This document shows positions 1 through 5,405 of a stretch of DNA of 7,598 nt, piece by piece. The stretch is from positions 1-7,598 of the forward strand of contig JALWQQ010000060.1 in the NCBI GenBank assembly GCA_027083075.1. The letters are read 5' to 3'. The translations under genes were made by a program, and so were the position numbers. Under the pieces are notes generated by a model. The model made no database searches and had not been told where the DNA came from. It worked only from the letters and a program-made list of their open reading frames with translations. Origin of the DNA: Campylobacteraceae bacterium (GTDB taxonomy: Bacteria > Campylobacterota > Campylobacteria > Campylobacterales > Sulfurovaceae). Within the stretch, counting starts at the first letter, position 1. Each line of letters opens with the position of its first letter.

Positions 1-829
1 CGCGCAATCTACCTCTCTTGCATCCAATGCTCAGACTCTCGTCGTCGTATATCGCCAAAATGTCACCGGCTTTATAGCTTCCTTCTTTTGCTTCGAGTTT
101 CACATCTTCGTATTTAGTGCCGTTGGTATCGAAAATGCCGGGCCACCCTTCGAAGGCGCGGTATTTGTTGTAGATGTTCGCCGCATCCTCAAAGGCGATC
201 AAGCCGTCGCTTTTGCGTATCTTTTTACAGTAGCTCGCCTCCGCGTCGTTTTGAGGCTCGGGAGTGATCTTGTCAAATCTTCTAATCGTCTCCAAGGTCA
301 AAGCGCACGCATCCTCCGTCAACTGCTCCGTCAGTGTATGCAAGCGCATATCCTCGGGGATCTCGAAGCGTTTTTTAAGCAGTATCGCGCCCGTATCGAG
401 TCCCTCGTCCATCAGCATCGATGTAACGCCGGTGACCTTATCTCCGTTGAGCAATGCTTGCTGTATCGGCGACGCACCGCGATATTTGGGCAATAAAGAG
501 GCGTGCAGGTTGATACACGGCACTATATCCAAAATTGACTTGGGCAACAACTGACCGAACGCCGCCACGACGATAAAGTCGGGCGACAAAGAGGCGATAT
601 GCTCGGCGATACCCGCTTCGCTCAAGCGTTGCGGCTGCAACACCCCTATGCCGTTTGCCTCGGCGGTTTGCTTCACAGGCGGCGGTGTCATCACCCGCTT
701 ACGCCCCACGGGACGATCGGGCTGCGTGATCACCAATGTCACCGCCATATCCTCCGCATCGATCAGTGTTTGCAGTATGCGATCGGCATAGTGCGGCGTG
801 CCCATAAAAACGATCTTCTTCGTTGCCAT
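1..829 (-). CDS. fmt: Methionyl-tRNA formyltransferase, 3' end cut by window edge
   Basis: Transfers a formyl group from 10-formyl-tetrahydrofolate to Met-tRNAfMet in the cytoplasm, producing the initiator tRNA for bacterial translation. I read 276 codons with no stop. The family is about 305-315 residues, so only the tail of the C-terminal tRNA-binding domain is missing. The formyltransferase domain covers about residues 1-185, starting with KIVFMGTPHYA. The catalytic loop INLHASLLPKYRGASPIQ contains N107 and H109, and D145 lies in DEGLDTGAIL. These correspond to the Asn/His/Asp active site of the family. The C-terminal domain shows RAFEGWPGIF near 225-233. The ATG at 829 follows an AGGAG that lies inside the last codons of proB, whose stop is only 2 nt away, so translation is probably coupled. 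The rplU-rpmA-obg-proB-fmt order is typical of Campylobacterota. No own promoter is visible. Confidence 0.97.
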   Translation of the reverse strand, partial: MATKKIVFMGTPHYADRILQTLIDAEDMAVTLVITQPDRPVGRKRVMTPPPVKQTAEANGIGVLQPQRLSEAGIAEHIASLSPDFIVVAAFGQLLPKSILDIVPCINLHASLLPKYRGASPIQQALLNGDKVTGVTSMLMDEGLDTGAILLKKRFEIPEDMRLHTLTEQLTEDACALTLETIRRFDKITPEPQNDAEASYCKKIRKSDGLIAFEDAANIYNKYRAFEGWPGIFDTNGTKYEDVKLEAKEGSYKAGDILAIYDDESLSIGCKRGRLR

Positions 830-831
830 TA

Positions 832-1611
832 TTACTCCTGCGCTTCCGATCCGGGAAGAAACAGCGTACCGCCTTCATGTCGGTCGTCAAGCAAAAAGCT
901 TCTCACATCGTGCAGATCGAATCCGCTGGCAAGTAGCATTCGCCTGCCACGTTTCATCAAAAAGTCGGCAGCCTGAAGCTTAGTAACGATACCGCCGGTG
1001 GCAAACTCGTTATTGGGCGTATGCTCCGCGCACAGTTCCGCATCGCCGATATGCGTAACAATCTTTCTCGGTTTCGCATCGTCGTGACAGTTGGGATCTT
1101 TGTCGTAATAAGCGTCGATATCGGATAAGATCACCAACAACGATGCGTCAAAATAGTGCGCCACATGTGCCGAAAGTCTGTCGTTATCGCCAAAGACCAA
1201 CTCGTCGACACTTACGGTATCGTTTTCGTTAATGATCGGCACGACACCGTTGGCAAGCAGCGTATCGACGGCGCGTTTGGCATGCGCCGTATGTTCGCTA
1301 CTCTCAAAGACATCGGCGCTCAGTAAGACCTGAGAACAGAGCTTATTGAAGCGTGCAAACTTCTCTTGATACATCTTCATCAAAAGCGGCTGTCCGATCG
1401 CCGCAAGTGCTTGGCGATTGGCAAGGGAGCTCTTGTCGATCGGAAGGAGGGTGTAGCCCGCCGCCACGGCGCCGGAACTTACCAAGATGACTTCTATACC
1501 CGCCGCTTGAAGATCGTGAATCAGACCGACCAGCGCCATCATCCGCTCTTTGACTACGCTACCCGACTCGGCAAGCACATGCGATCCGACTTTGAGGACT
1601 ATGCGTCGCAT
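832..1611 (-). CDS. proB: Glutamate 5-kinase, short form without PUA domain
   Basis: Phosphorylates L-glutamate with ATP to gamma-glutamyl phosphate, the first committed step of proline synthesis. The protein is 259 residues: an amino-acid-kinase domain only, against about 365 for E. coli ProB, which carries a C-terminal PUA domain. The short form is, to my knowledge, usual in Campylobacterota. Visible motifs are KVGSHVL (7-13), VSSGAVAAG (44-52), INENDTV (127-133), FGDNDRLSA (140-148, substrate binding), [11 protein letters not shown] (163-173) and [12 protein letters not shown] (204-215, nucleotide binding). In the last motif the usual GTGG reads ATGG. The ATG at 1611 is preceded by AAGGAG with a spacing of 5. 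The gene overlaps the end of obg by 13 nt and is followed by fmt after 2 nt, so it is the middle gene of an obg-proB-fmt unit. No proA is in the window. Confidence 0.97.
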   Translation of the reverse strand: MRRIVLKVGSHVLAESGSVVKERMMALVGLIHDLQAAGIEVILVSSGAVAAGYTLLPIDKSSLANRQALAAIGQPLLMKMYQEKFARFNKLCSQVLLSADVFESSEHTAHAKRAVDTLLANGVVPIINENDTVSVDELVFGDNDRLSAHVAHYFDASLLVILSDIDAYYDKDPNCHDDAKPRKIVTHIGDAELCAEHTPNNEFATGGIVTKLQAADFLMKRGRRMLLASGFDLHDVRSFLLDDRHEGGTLFLPGSEAQE

Positions 1612-2729
1612 GCTCTCTCCTTCGCGTTGCGTTGCTTGCTCACCAGATCGTGCAGGGCAAAACGCAACGCCTCGGTGTTGGTATGTGCCGCCGACGAGAG
1701 CGGCAACAAAAAGAGCGGTGCATCGTGCGGCATGTGCACCTCGGAAAGATCGCTTTCGTATCCATAAGAGAGATAACGCGTATCGGCGGCAAAGCGACGT
1801 TGCATATAGTCGTTCTCTTTAAGCCCGAGGTGATCCAACAGCGAGGCGATCCGTGCATTTGCCTCGGCAACATCAAGCGCATCTATTTTGCTTAATGCCA
1901 CGGCAAAGTGTCTGCGAGAGAGCGCTTCGCTATAACGTGCCAGCTCCGATCTAAGCGTATCGTACTGATAGCCCGGCTCTCGCCAATTGCTCGCATCGAT
2001 CATCAAAAGCAGGGTGCGTGTGCGTTCGATATGGCGCAAAAAGTCCAAGCCGAGTCCGCGCCCCTCGCTTGCCCCTTCGATGATACCCGGGATATCTGCC
2101 ATGATAAACGCATCGAACTCCCCCGCTTTCACCACACCCACTTTGGGTGTGAGTGTCGTAAATTCGTAGTCCGCAACCTGTGGTTTGGCATTGGAAAGTG
2201 TCGAGATAAGCGTTGACTTACCGACATTGGGAAAACCGACCAATCCCACATCGGCGATACTCTTGAGCTCCAAACGGATATGTTTCGTAATGCCGGGTTC
2301 ACCGGGCTGTGCATAGGTGGGACGCTGGTTTGAGGGGCTTTTGAAATGCACATTACCCAAACCGCCCTTGCCCCCTTTTAAAAAGAGTACCCTTTCGCCG
2401 GGATCGACAAGGTCAAGCAGCACCTCACCCGTCTCGGCATCGATCACCTGCGTACCAGGCGGCACAACCAGTTCGAGATCTTCGCCCTTCTTGCCAAAGC
2501 GCTTTCTGCCCTCGCCGGGCCGTCCGTTTTTGGCTTTGAGGTGACGCTTTCCTCGGTACCAAGAGAGGGTATCGGTATTGTTATCGACACGAAAATAGAC
2601 ACTTCCGCCCTTGCCGCCGTCACCACCGTCGGGACCGCCTTTGACGACAAACTTTTCGGTCCAAAAAGAGACACAGCCCGCACCCCCTTTGCCCGAACTG
2701 ACGGTAAGCTCTACAAAATCGATAAACAT
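1599..2729 (-). CDS. obg: GTPase Obg/CgtA, ribosome assembly
   Basis: Essential GTPase that binds the 50S subunit during late assembly and links it to growth and stress control. The protein is 376 residues. The glycine-rich Obg domain covers about 1-158 ([28 protein letters not shown]). The G domain follows, with the P-loop GFPNVGKS (165-172), the switch I TTLTPKVG (191-198), DIPG (212-215), the G4 motif SKID (280-283, against the usual NKxD) and G5 SSA (345-347). There is a long insert of about 60 residues between G4 and G5 and no C-terminal OCT domain. I start at 2729 because [18 protein letters not shown] is the family N-terminus. The frame stays open upstream to 2849 but that stretch has no family similarity and covers the promoter region. 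The Shine-Dalgarno (AGGG) is weak. The first gene of obg-proB-fmt, it has its own upstream -10 box. Confidence 0.97.
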   Translation of the reverse strand: MFIDFVELTVSSGKGGAGCVSFWTEKFVVKGGPDGGDGGKGGSVYFRVDNNTDTLSWYRGKRHLKAKNGRPGEGRKRFGKKGEDLELVVPPGTQVIDAETGEVLLDLVDPGERVLFLKGGKGGLGNVHFKSPSNQRPTYAQPGEPGITKHIRLELKSIADVGLVGFPNVGKSTLISTLSNAKPQVADYEFTTLTPKVGVVKAGEFDAFIMADIPGIIEGASEGRGLGLDFLRHIERTRTLLLMIDASNWREPGYQYDTLRSELARYSEALSRRHFAVALSKIDALDVAEANARIASLLDHLGLKENDYMQRRFAADTRYLSYGYESDLSEVHMPHDAPLFLLPLSSAAHTNTEALRFALHDLVSKQRNAKERACDA

Positions 2730-2757
2730 CGCATACCCTACTGCGCAAATTTTCGTG

Positions 2758-2763
2758 ATTATA
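2758..2763 (-). promoter_or_regulatory. Candidate -10 box for obg-proB-fmt
   Basis: Read on the minus strand this is a perfect TATAAT, within CGATATAATCACG. Transcription would begin near 2751 and leave a leader of about 20 nt before the obg ATG. There is no good -35 hexamer at 16-18 nt, which is normal for sigma-70 promoters of Campylobacterota. It matters because the opposite-strand lipoprotein gene separates obg from the rplU-rpmA transcript. Confidence 0.55.
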
Positions 2764-2784
2764 TCGAAACTTTGTATCGGAGTT

Positions 2785-2807
2785 GCTATAATTGCTTCAT
2801 CTATAAT
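2785..2807 (+). promoter_or_regulatory. Two tandem TATAAT boxes for the small lipoprotein gene
   Basis: TATAAT occurs perfectly at 2787-2792, where it is preceded by TG plus one base (an extended -10), and again at 2802-2807. The second box would give a leader of about 15 nt and the first one of about 30 nt before the ATG at 2829. No clear -35 is seen. The boxes diverge from the obg -10 at 2758-2763, so the two promoter regions are packed into under 100 nt. Confidence 0.5.
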
Positions 2808-2828
2808 CTTTTCGGTCAAGGAAAAAGA

Positions 2829-3143
2829 ATGCACAAAGCGCACTCGCATATAGCCGTTTTTACCTTTTTATTACTCTGCATCGCTTGTCAACCCCAAACC
2901 GTACCGCCCGAAAAGGGCGGGTTTTGGTACAAGGGTATCTATTTTGCCAAAAGCCCCACTGCACGCTATAAGATGGGTGTGAAAGACGGATGCCGCACCG
3001 CACAAGGCTTCTATACCAAAAACCACCACCTTTTCAATGAATTTGACGACTACAATGAGGGGTGGTTCAAGGGTCGCAACAAATGTAGAAAACTGCTCAA
3101 ACTTGATGAAAACGGTGATCTGATAGATACGGAAAAGAGATAA
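2829..3143 (+). CDS. Small lipoprotein of unknown function with two conserved-looking Cys
   Basis: Encodes 104 residues. The N-terminus looks like a lipoprotein signal peptide: basic/polar residues 1-7, a hydrophobic stretch IAVFTFLLLCIA (8-19) and C20 as the lipidation site. The lipobox CIAC is imperfect because position -3 is Cys rather than Leu. The mature part of about 84 residues contains the GVKDGCRTAQGFY (50-62) and YNEGWFKGRNKC (75-86) blocks. These look like paired G-C/G-W-x-x-G-R modules, and C55 and C86 could form a disulphide in the periplasm. I do not recognise a named family. The ATG at 2829 follows AAGGA with a spacing of 6. The same frame extends upstream to 2541, but that part runs antisense to obg and is not believable. 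The gene sits on the opposite strand between rpmA and obg, which are adjacent in C. jejuni. Confidence 0.82.
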   Translation: MHKAHSHIAVFTFLLLCIACQPQTVPPEKGGFWYKGIYFAKSPTARYKMGVKDGCRTAQGFYTKNHHLFNEFDDYNEGWFKGRNKCRKLLKLDENGDLIDTEKR

Positions 3144-3153
3144 TAAAGAGATT

Positions 3154-3171
3154 GAGTGCCTTGCGGCACCC
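3154..3171 (-). terminator. Hairpin between convergent lipoprotein gene and rpmA
   Basis: Read on the minus strand it is GGGTGCC, loop GCAA, GGCACTC: a 7-bp stem with one G-U pair and a GNRA tetraloop. It starts 6 nt after the rpmA stop and is followed by the moderately T-rich TCAATCTCTTTATTA. It could end the rplU-rpmA transcript. In the plus direction the following bases are not T-rich, so it is less convincing for the lipoprotein gene, which ends 10 nt before it. Confidence 0.5.
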
Positions 3172-3177
3172 GTTGGT

Positions 3178-3432
3178 TTAGGCAGGAATGACGGAAACGC
3201 GTTTTTGGCGTCTATTTTTGTTCTCGAACTTCACAACACCTTCGATCAGGGCGTAAATGGTATGGTCTTTTCCCATACCAACGCCGTTACCGGGATGCAC
3301 TTTCGTACCGCGCTGTCTGATGATGATGTTGCCGGGGATGACTCTCTCGCCACCGAACTTTTTCACACCGAGGCGGCGTCCTACCGAATCTCGGTTATTC
3401 TGAGTCGAACCTTGACCTTTCTTGTGTGCCAT
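3178..3432 (-). CDS. rpmA: 50S ribosomal protein bL27
   Basis: An 84-residue structural protein of the large ribosomal subunit whose flexible N-terminus reaches towards the peptidyl transferase centre. The N-terminus [16 protein letters not shown], the block [13 protein letters not shown] and the segment [18 protein letters not shown] are the family signature, and the length is standard. It begins MAHKKG directly, without the N-terminal extension that is cleaved in Firmicutes. The ATG at 3432 has a good GGGAG 6 nt upstream, formed partly by the bases next to the rplU stop. It follows rplU after 11 nt and is surely co-transcribed with it. Confidence 0.98.
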   Translation of the reverse strand: MAHKKGQGSTQNNRDSVGRRLGVKKFGGERVIPGNIIIRQRGTKVHPGNGVGMGKDHTIYALIEGVVKFENKNRRQKRVSVIPA

Positions 3433-3443
3433 TGCTTACTCCC

Positions 3444-3749
3444 TTATGCGATTTTTGTAATGCGAACTCTGGTAAAGTCTCTTCTGAAGCCTCTTTTGAG
3501 CTTAGAGTCTTTTCTTCTGCGCTTTTTGTAGATGATCACCTTTTTGTCTCTACCCTCGTTGATCACCTCGCCTTTGACTACTGCACCCTCTACATACGGC
3601 GTACCGATTTTAAGCTCGCCATTATCAAGTGCCAAAACCTGATCGAACTCCACTTCCGCCTTGGGTTCCAATCCCATTTTGTCAAAACAGATGATGTCGC
3701 CTTCGCGCACTTTGAACTGCTGACCGCTTGCTTTGATGATAGCGTACAT
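3444..3749 (-). CDS. rplU: 50S ribosomal protein bL21
   Basis: A 101-residue protein of the large subunit that binds 23S rRNA. It starts [18 protein letters not shown], the standard bL21 N-terminus, and has the basic segment [15 protein letters not shown] (74-88) followed by the conserved end FTRVRITKI. The length is normal. The ATG at 3749 has AAAGGG 6 nt upstream. It is the first gene of rplU-rpmA, with a TATAAT box about 36 nt upstream of the start. It diverges from the MNT/HEPN pair. Confidence 0.98.
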   Translation of the reverse strand: MYAIIKASGQQFKVREGDIICFDKMGLEPKAEVEFDQVLALDNGELKIGTPYVEGAVVKGEVINEGRDKKVIIYKKRRRKDSKLKRGFRRDFTRVRITKIA

Positions 3750-3784
3750 CGCAAACCCTTTGTGTACATTTTAAAAAGTGCGTG

Positions 3785-3819
3785 ATTATACCCGAACAAT
3801 GTTTAACGTTGTATTAAAC
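3785..3819 (-). promoter_or_regulatory. rplU-rpmA promoter with inverted repeat near the -35 position
   Basis: On the minus strand GGGTATAATCACG gives a perfect TATAAT at 3790-3785 and a likely start near 3778. The spacer between rplU and the MNT gene is 145 nt and carries both divergent promoters. At 3801-3819 lies GTTTAA, 7 nt, TTAAAC, a perfect 6-bp inverted repeat that covers the -35 position for this promoter. It could bind a regulator, but AT-rich repeats of this length can arise by chance. Confidence 0.5.
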
Positions 3820-3859
3820 GGCAAAAGCAAGGGCATTCGCATCATCTGTTTTGCGGCTA

Positions 3860-3868
3860 TGGTATAAT
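3860..3868 (+). promoter_or_regulatory. Extended -10 promoter of the MNT/HEPN pair
   Basis: TGGTATAAT is an extended -10 box (TG, one base, TATAAT). Transcription would start near 3875, with a leader of about 20 nt before the ATG at 3895. There is no recognisable -35. Confidence 0.55.
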
Positions 3869-3884
3869 AACACAAATCACTCAC

Positions 3885-3894
3885 AGGTATACCT
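3885..3894. promoter_or_regulatory. Perfect palindrome AGGTATACCT directly before the MNT start codon
   Basis: This 10-bp perfect palindrome ends at the base before the ATG at 3895. Its AGG is also the only Shine-Dalgarno-like sequence of the gene. It lies just downstream of the predicted transcription start. It could be an operator for self-repression, as is common for toxin-antitoxin operons. It is too short and loop-poor to make a convincing RNA hairpin. A function is only inferred. Confidence 0.35.
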
Positions 3895-4200
3895 ATGGTT
3901 GATATCGAAAAATTGGCTCCACAGATCGTTAAACGCTTAAAGCCGCTCAATGTCGATAAGATCATTCTTTTCGGATCCTATGCCCACGGCAACCCAAAGG
4001 AAGATAGCGATATAGATCTTTTTTTGGTGAACGATCAAGATGTCGAAGCCGAAGCGTTGATGCGCTTAAGGGATATTATGAAAAGGGAGAAGATCGGTTT
4101 CGATATCATATGTGATAGCCGGAGCAATATCGAAAGCAAAGAGGACTATTTTTACAAAGTAGAGATTTTGCAAAAAGGCAAACTTCTTTATGCCCAATAA
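3895..4200 (+). CDS. Minimal nucleotidyltransferase (MNT), probable antitoxin of a HEPN/MNT pair
   Basis: Encodes 101 residues of the DNA polymerase beta-like nucleotidyltransferase fold. The motif GSYAHGNPKEDSDID places G27-S28, then ten residues, then D39 and D41, the GS-x10-DxD signature of MntA-type proteins. A third acidic residue, D70 in IGFDII, completes a plausible metal-binding triad, so the enzyme looks active. Known MntA proteins counteract a partner HEPN RNase by adding AMP to it. That this one does so is inferred from the neighbour. The Shine-Dalgarno is weak and overlaps a palindrome. The gene overlaps the next by 11 nt. Sample lines of this pair look lower in G+C (about 43%) than fmt, consistent with acquisition, but I did not compute this over the whole gene. 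Confidence 0.9.
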   Translation: MVDIEKLAPQIVKRLKPLNVDKIILFGSYAHGNPKEDSDIDLFLVNDQDVEAEALMRLRDIMKREKIGFDIICDSRSNIESKEDYFYKVEILQKGKLLYAQ

Positions 4201-4600
4201 AAAGAGTGCCGAAGAGTGGCTTGAAAAATCCTACCATGACCTCAAGGGTGCTCTTATCCTTTATGAAGCGAATCACTATACGGATACCATCGGCTACATC
4301 ACGCAACAGAGTTTGGAGAAGATGCTCAAATCGATCTTGGCTTGCGACAATCGCAAGATCAACAAATCGCACAACCTCATAGAACTCTACGAAAGCGTAG
4401 CCGATACACTAAAACTCGGCGAAGAAGAGATCAAACTTTTGGCAGTAACTACGACCTATAACACCAAAGTTAGATACCCCACGCCACACAAAGCGTTACC
4501 GAAACGCAGTGAGGTCAAAACGATTTTGGATTTTGCCGAAGAGCTCTTCGGTCGCATCTGCGGAGCTTTACGGATAGGGATATCCGTAACGGATAGTTAA
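4190..4600 (+). CDS. HEPN-domain protein, probable toxin or partner of the MNT protein
   Basis: Encodes 136 residues, mostly helical. The HEPN features are AEEWLEKSYHDLKGALILYE (7-26), the helix ITQQSLEKMLKSIL (37-50), NKSHNLIELY (58-67) and TTYNTKVRYPTPH (88-100). The RYP block is typical of the Pfam HEPN family PF05168. R95-YPTP-H100 fits the R-x4-6-H motif of HEPN RNases, but the Tyr that follows in HepT (H-x-Y) is absent, as it reads HKA. So an RNase toxin is possible, not shown. The start at 4190 lies within the end of the MNT gene (11-nt overlap). The nearest AAGG is about 11 nt upstream, so translation is probably coupled. The last ten codons encode a strong hairpin and the residues LRIGISVTDS, which look like read-out beyond the domain. 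The stop overlaps the ridA stop on the other strand. Confidence 0.88.
   Translation: MPNKKSAEEWLEKSYHDLKGALILYEANHYTDTIGYITQQSLEKMLKSILACDNRKINKSHNLIELYESVADTLKLGEEEIKLLAVTTTYNTKVRYPTPHKALPKRSEVKTILDFAEELFGRICGALRIGISVTDS
4568..4595. repeat. Overlapping inverted repeats at the HEPN/ridA tail junction
   Basis: TTACGGATA, loop GGGA, TATCCGTAA forms a perfect 9-bp stem at 4568-4589. The right arm is reused in a second palindrome, TATCCGT A ACGGATA at 4581-4595, so the 7-mer ACGGATA or its complement appears three times. The element lies within the last codons of the HEPN gene and 1-2 nt past the ridA stop on the other strand. It may serve as a shared transcript end for both genes. No T-run follows on either strand, so a standard intrinsic terminator is not supported. 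Confidence 0.55.
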
Positions 4601-4992
4601 AAGCTATAGTTCTCATCAGCTTTACAGCTTGCGATACACTCTATCTCTACCAATGCCTCTTTGGGTAGGGTTTTGACCGCCACGGTAGAGCGTGCGGGGG
4701 TATGCTCGCCGAAGAACTCCCCATAGATACGGTTCATCTTCAAAAAGTCGCCCATATCGGCAAGATAGACCGTCGTTTTGATCACCTGCGAGAGTGAACT
4801 GCCTGCCGCTTCGAGTACGGCGCTAAGGTTTTGCAGCACTTGTCGCGTTTGCGCCTCTATATCCCCGGTAACCATCTCGCCTTGCGGCGTGAGGGCAATC
4901 TGTCCTGAAGTATAGACCATGTCGCCTGTTTTGATCGCCTGCGCATAAGGTCCGATTGCCGCAGGGGCATTACTAGTCGCTACGATTTGCAT
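4597..4992 (-). CDS. ridA: RidA family reactive enamine/imine deaminase
   Basis: Hydrolyses reactive 2-aminoacrylate and related enamines/imines released by PLP enzymes, protecting other PLP enzymes in the cytoplasm. The protein is 131 residues. The family pattern is clear: NAPAAIGPYAQAI (8-20), VYTSGQIALTPQGEMV (26-41), and PARSTVAVKTLPKEALVEIE (99-118). The Arg in PARSTV (R101) matches the residue that holds the substrate carboxylate. It has a short extra tail, SCKADENYSF, of unknown meaning. The ATG at 4992 follows AAGGAG with spacing 8, and this RBS overlaps the stop of the upstream lipoprotein gene (12-nt gap). The two are probably one transcript. It meets the HEPN gene tail to tail with a 4-nt overlap. 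Confidence 0.96.
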   Translation of the reverse strand: MQIVATSNAPAAIGPYAQAIKTGDMVYTSGQIALTPQGEMVTGDIEAQTRQVLQNLSAVLEAAGSSLSQVIKTTVYLADMGDFLKMNRIYGEFFGEHTPARSTVAVKTLPKEALVEIECIASCKADENYSF

Positions 4993-5004
4993 ACGAAAAA
5001 CTCC

Positions 5005-5346
5005 TTAGTTGTGTTCATAGAAAAAATAGCTCGTCGAATAGTCCGAAAATTCAAAGTAGCCCTTCTTCTCGCCCGGATCGACTTTGTAGTTGAAGTTCAG
5101 GTCGTGATAGCCGTATCCGTAGCGATAGGGTCGCGGCTTACCGTCCGTGGTGCCCTTGGCGGTAGAGATCTTATCGATCTTGATGTAGCGATGCACCAGC
5201 TTGCTACCTGCGTAGACATCCAATACACCGTTAGTACCCGTCCAGTTTTGCAAAGAGCGACTCAGGCTATTTTGCGTCTCTTGCGTACAGCCGCCTATCA
5301 TCATAATAGTTACGACGATCAGACCTGACACGATCTTTCTTCTCAT
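5005..5346 (-). CDS. Small aromatic-rich lipoprotein of unknown function
   Basis: Encodes 113 residues. The signal peptide has basic residues MRRK, a hydrophobic core IVSGLIVVTIMMI and the lipobox IGGC with C20 as the lipidation site, so it should be anchored in the inner or outer membrane. The mature part is rich in Tyr and Phe in its second half (PYRYGYGYHDLNFNY at about 73-87, then GYFEFSDYSTSYFFY near 96-110). I do not recognise a family. The start has GAGGAG 8 nt upstream. It precedes ridA by 12 nt. A 15-bp palindrome covers its likely -10 box, so it may be under control of a Fur-family repressor. Confidence 0.85.
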   Translation of the reverse strand: MRRKIVSGLIVVTIMMIGGCTQETQNSLSRSLQNWTGTNGVLDVYAGSKLVHRYIKIDKISTAKGTTDGKPRPYRYGYGYHDLNFNYKVDPGEKKGYFEFSDYSTSYFFYEHN

Positions 5347-5367
5347 CTCTTCTTCTCCTCATATTTC

Positions 5368-5384
5368 TTACAATGATTGTAACA
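5368..5384 (-). promoter_or_regulatory. Promoter with PerR/Fur-like 7-1-7 operator before lipoprotein-ridA
   Basis: At 5368-5382 TTACAAT G ATTGTAA is a perfect 7-1-7 palindrome. The published PerR box is TTATAAT-N-ATTATAA, which differs in just one position per half. On the minus strand TACAAT (5381-5376) is preceded by TG plus one base, an extended -10, so the palindrome lies over the promoter. The leader would be about 23 nt. It lies 22 nt downstream of the ThiF-like gene's last base. The binding factor is inferred only from the shape of the site. Confidence 0.5.
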
Positions 5385-5405
5385 TAGCTTTTCTAATGCT
5401 CACGA

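Noticed and set aside
2541..2828. Upstream extension of the lipoprotein gene to 2541
   Set aside because: It runs antisense to the obg coding region and would bury the signal peptide inside the protein; the ATG at 2829 has a good AAGGA.
2730..2849. 40-residue N-terminal extension of Obg from an ATG at 2849
   Set aside because: The Obg family begins at [10 protein letters not shown]; the extension lies over both promoters and overlaps the lipoprotein gene start.
4568..4589. Standard intrinsic terminator at the HEPN/ridA junction
   Set aside because: The stem is strong, but no run of T follows on either strand, so I list it only as an inverted repeat.
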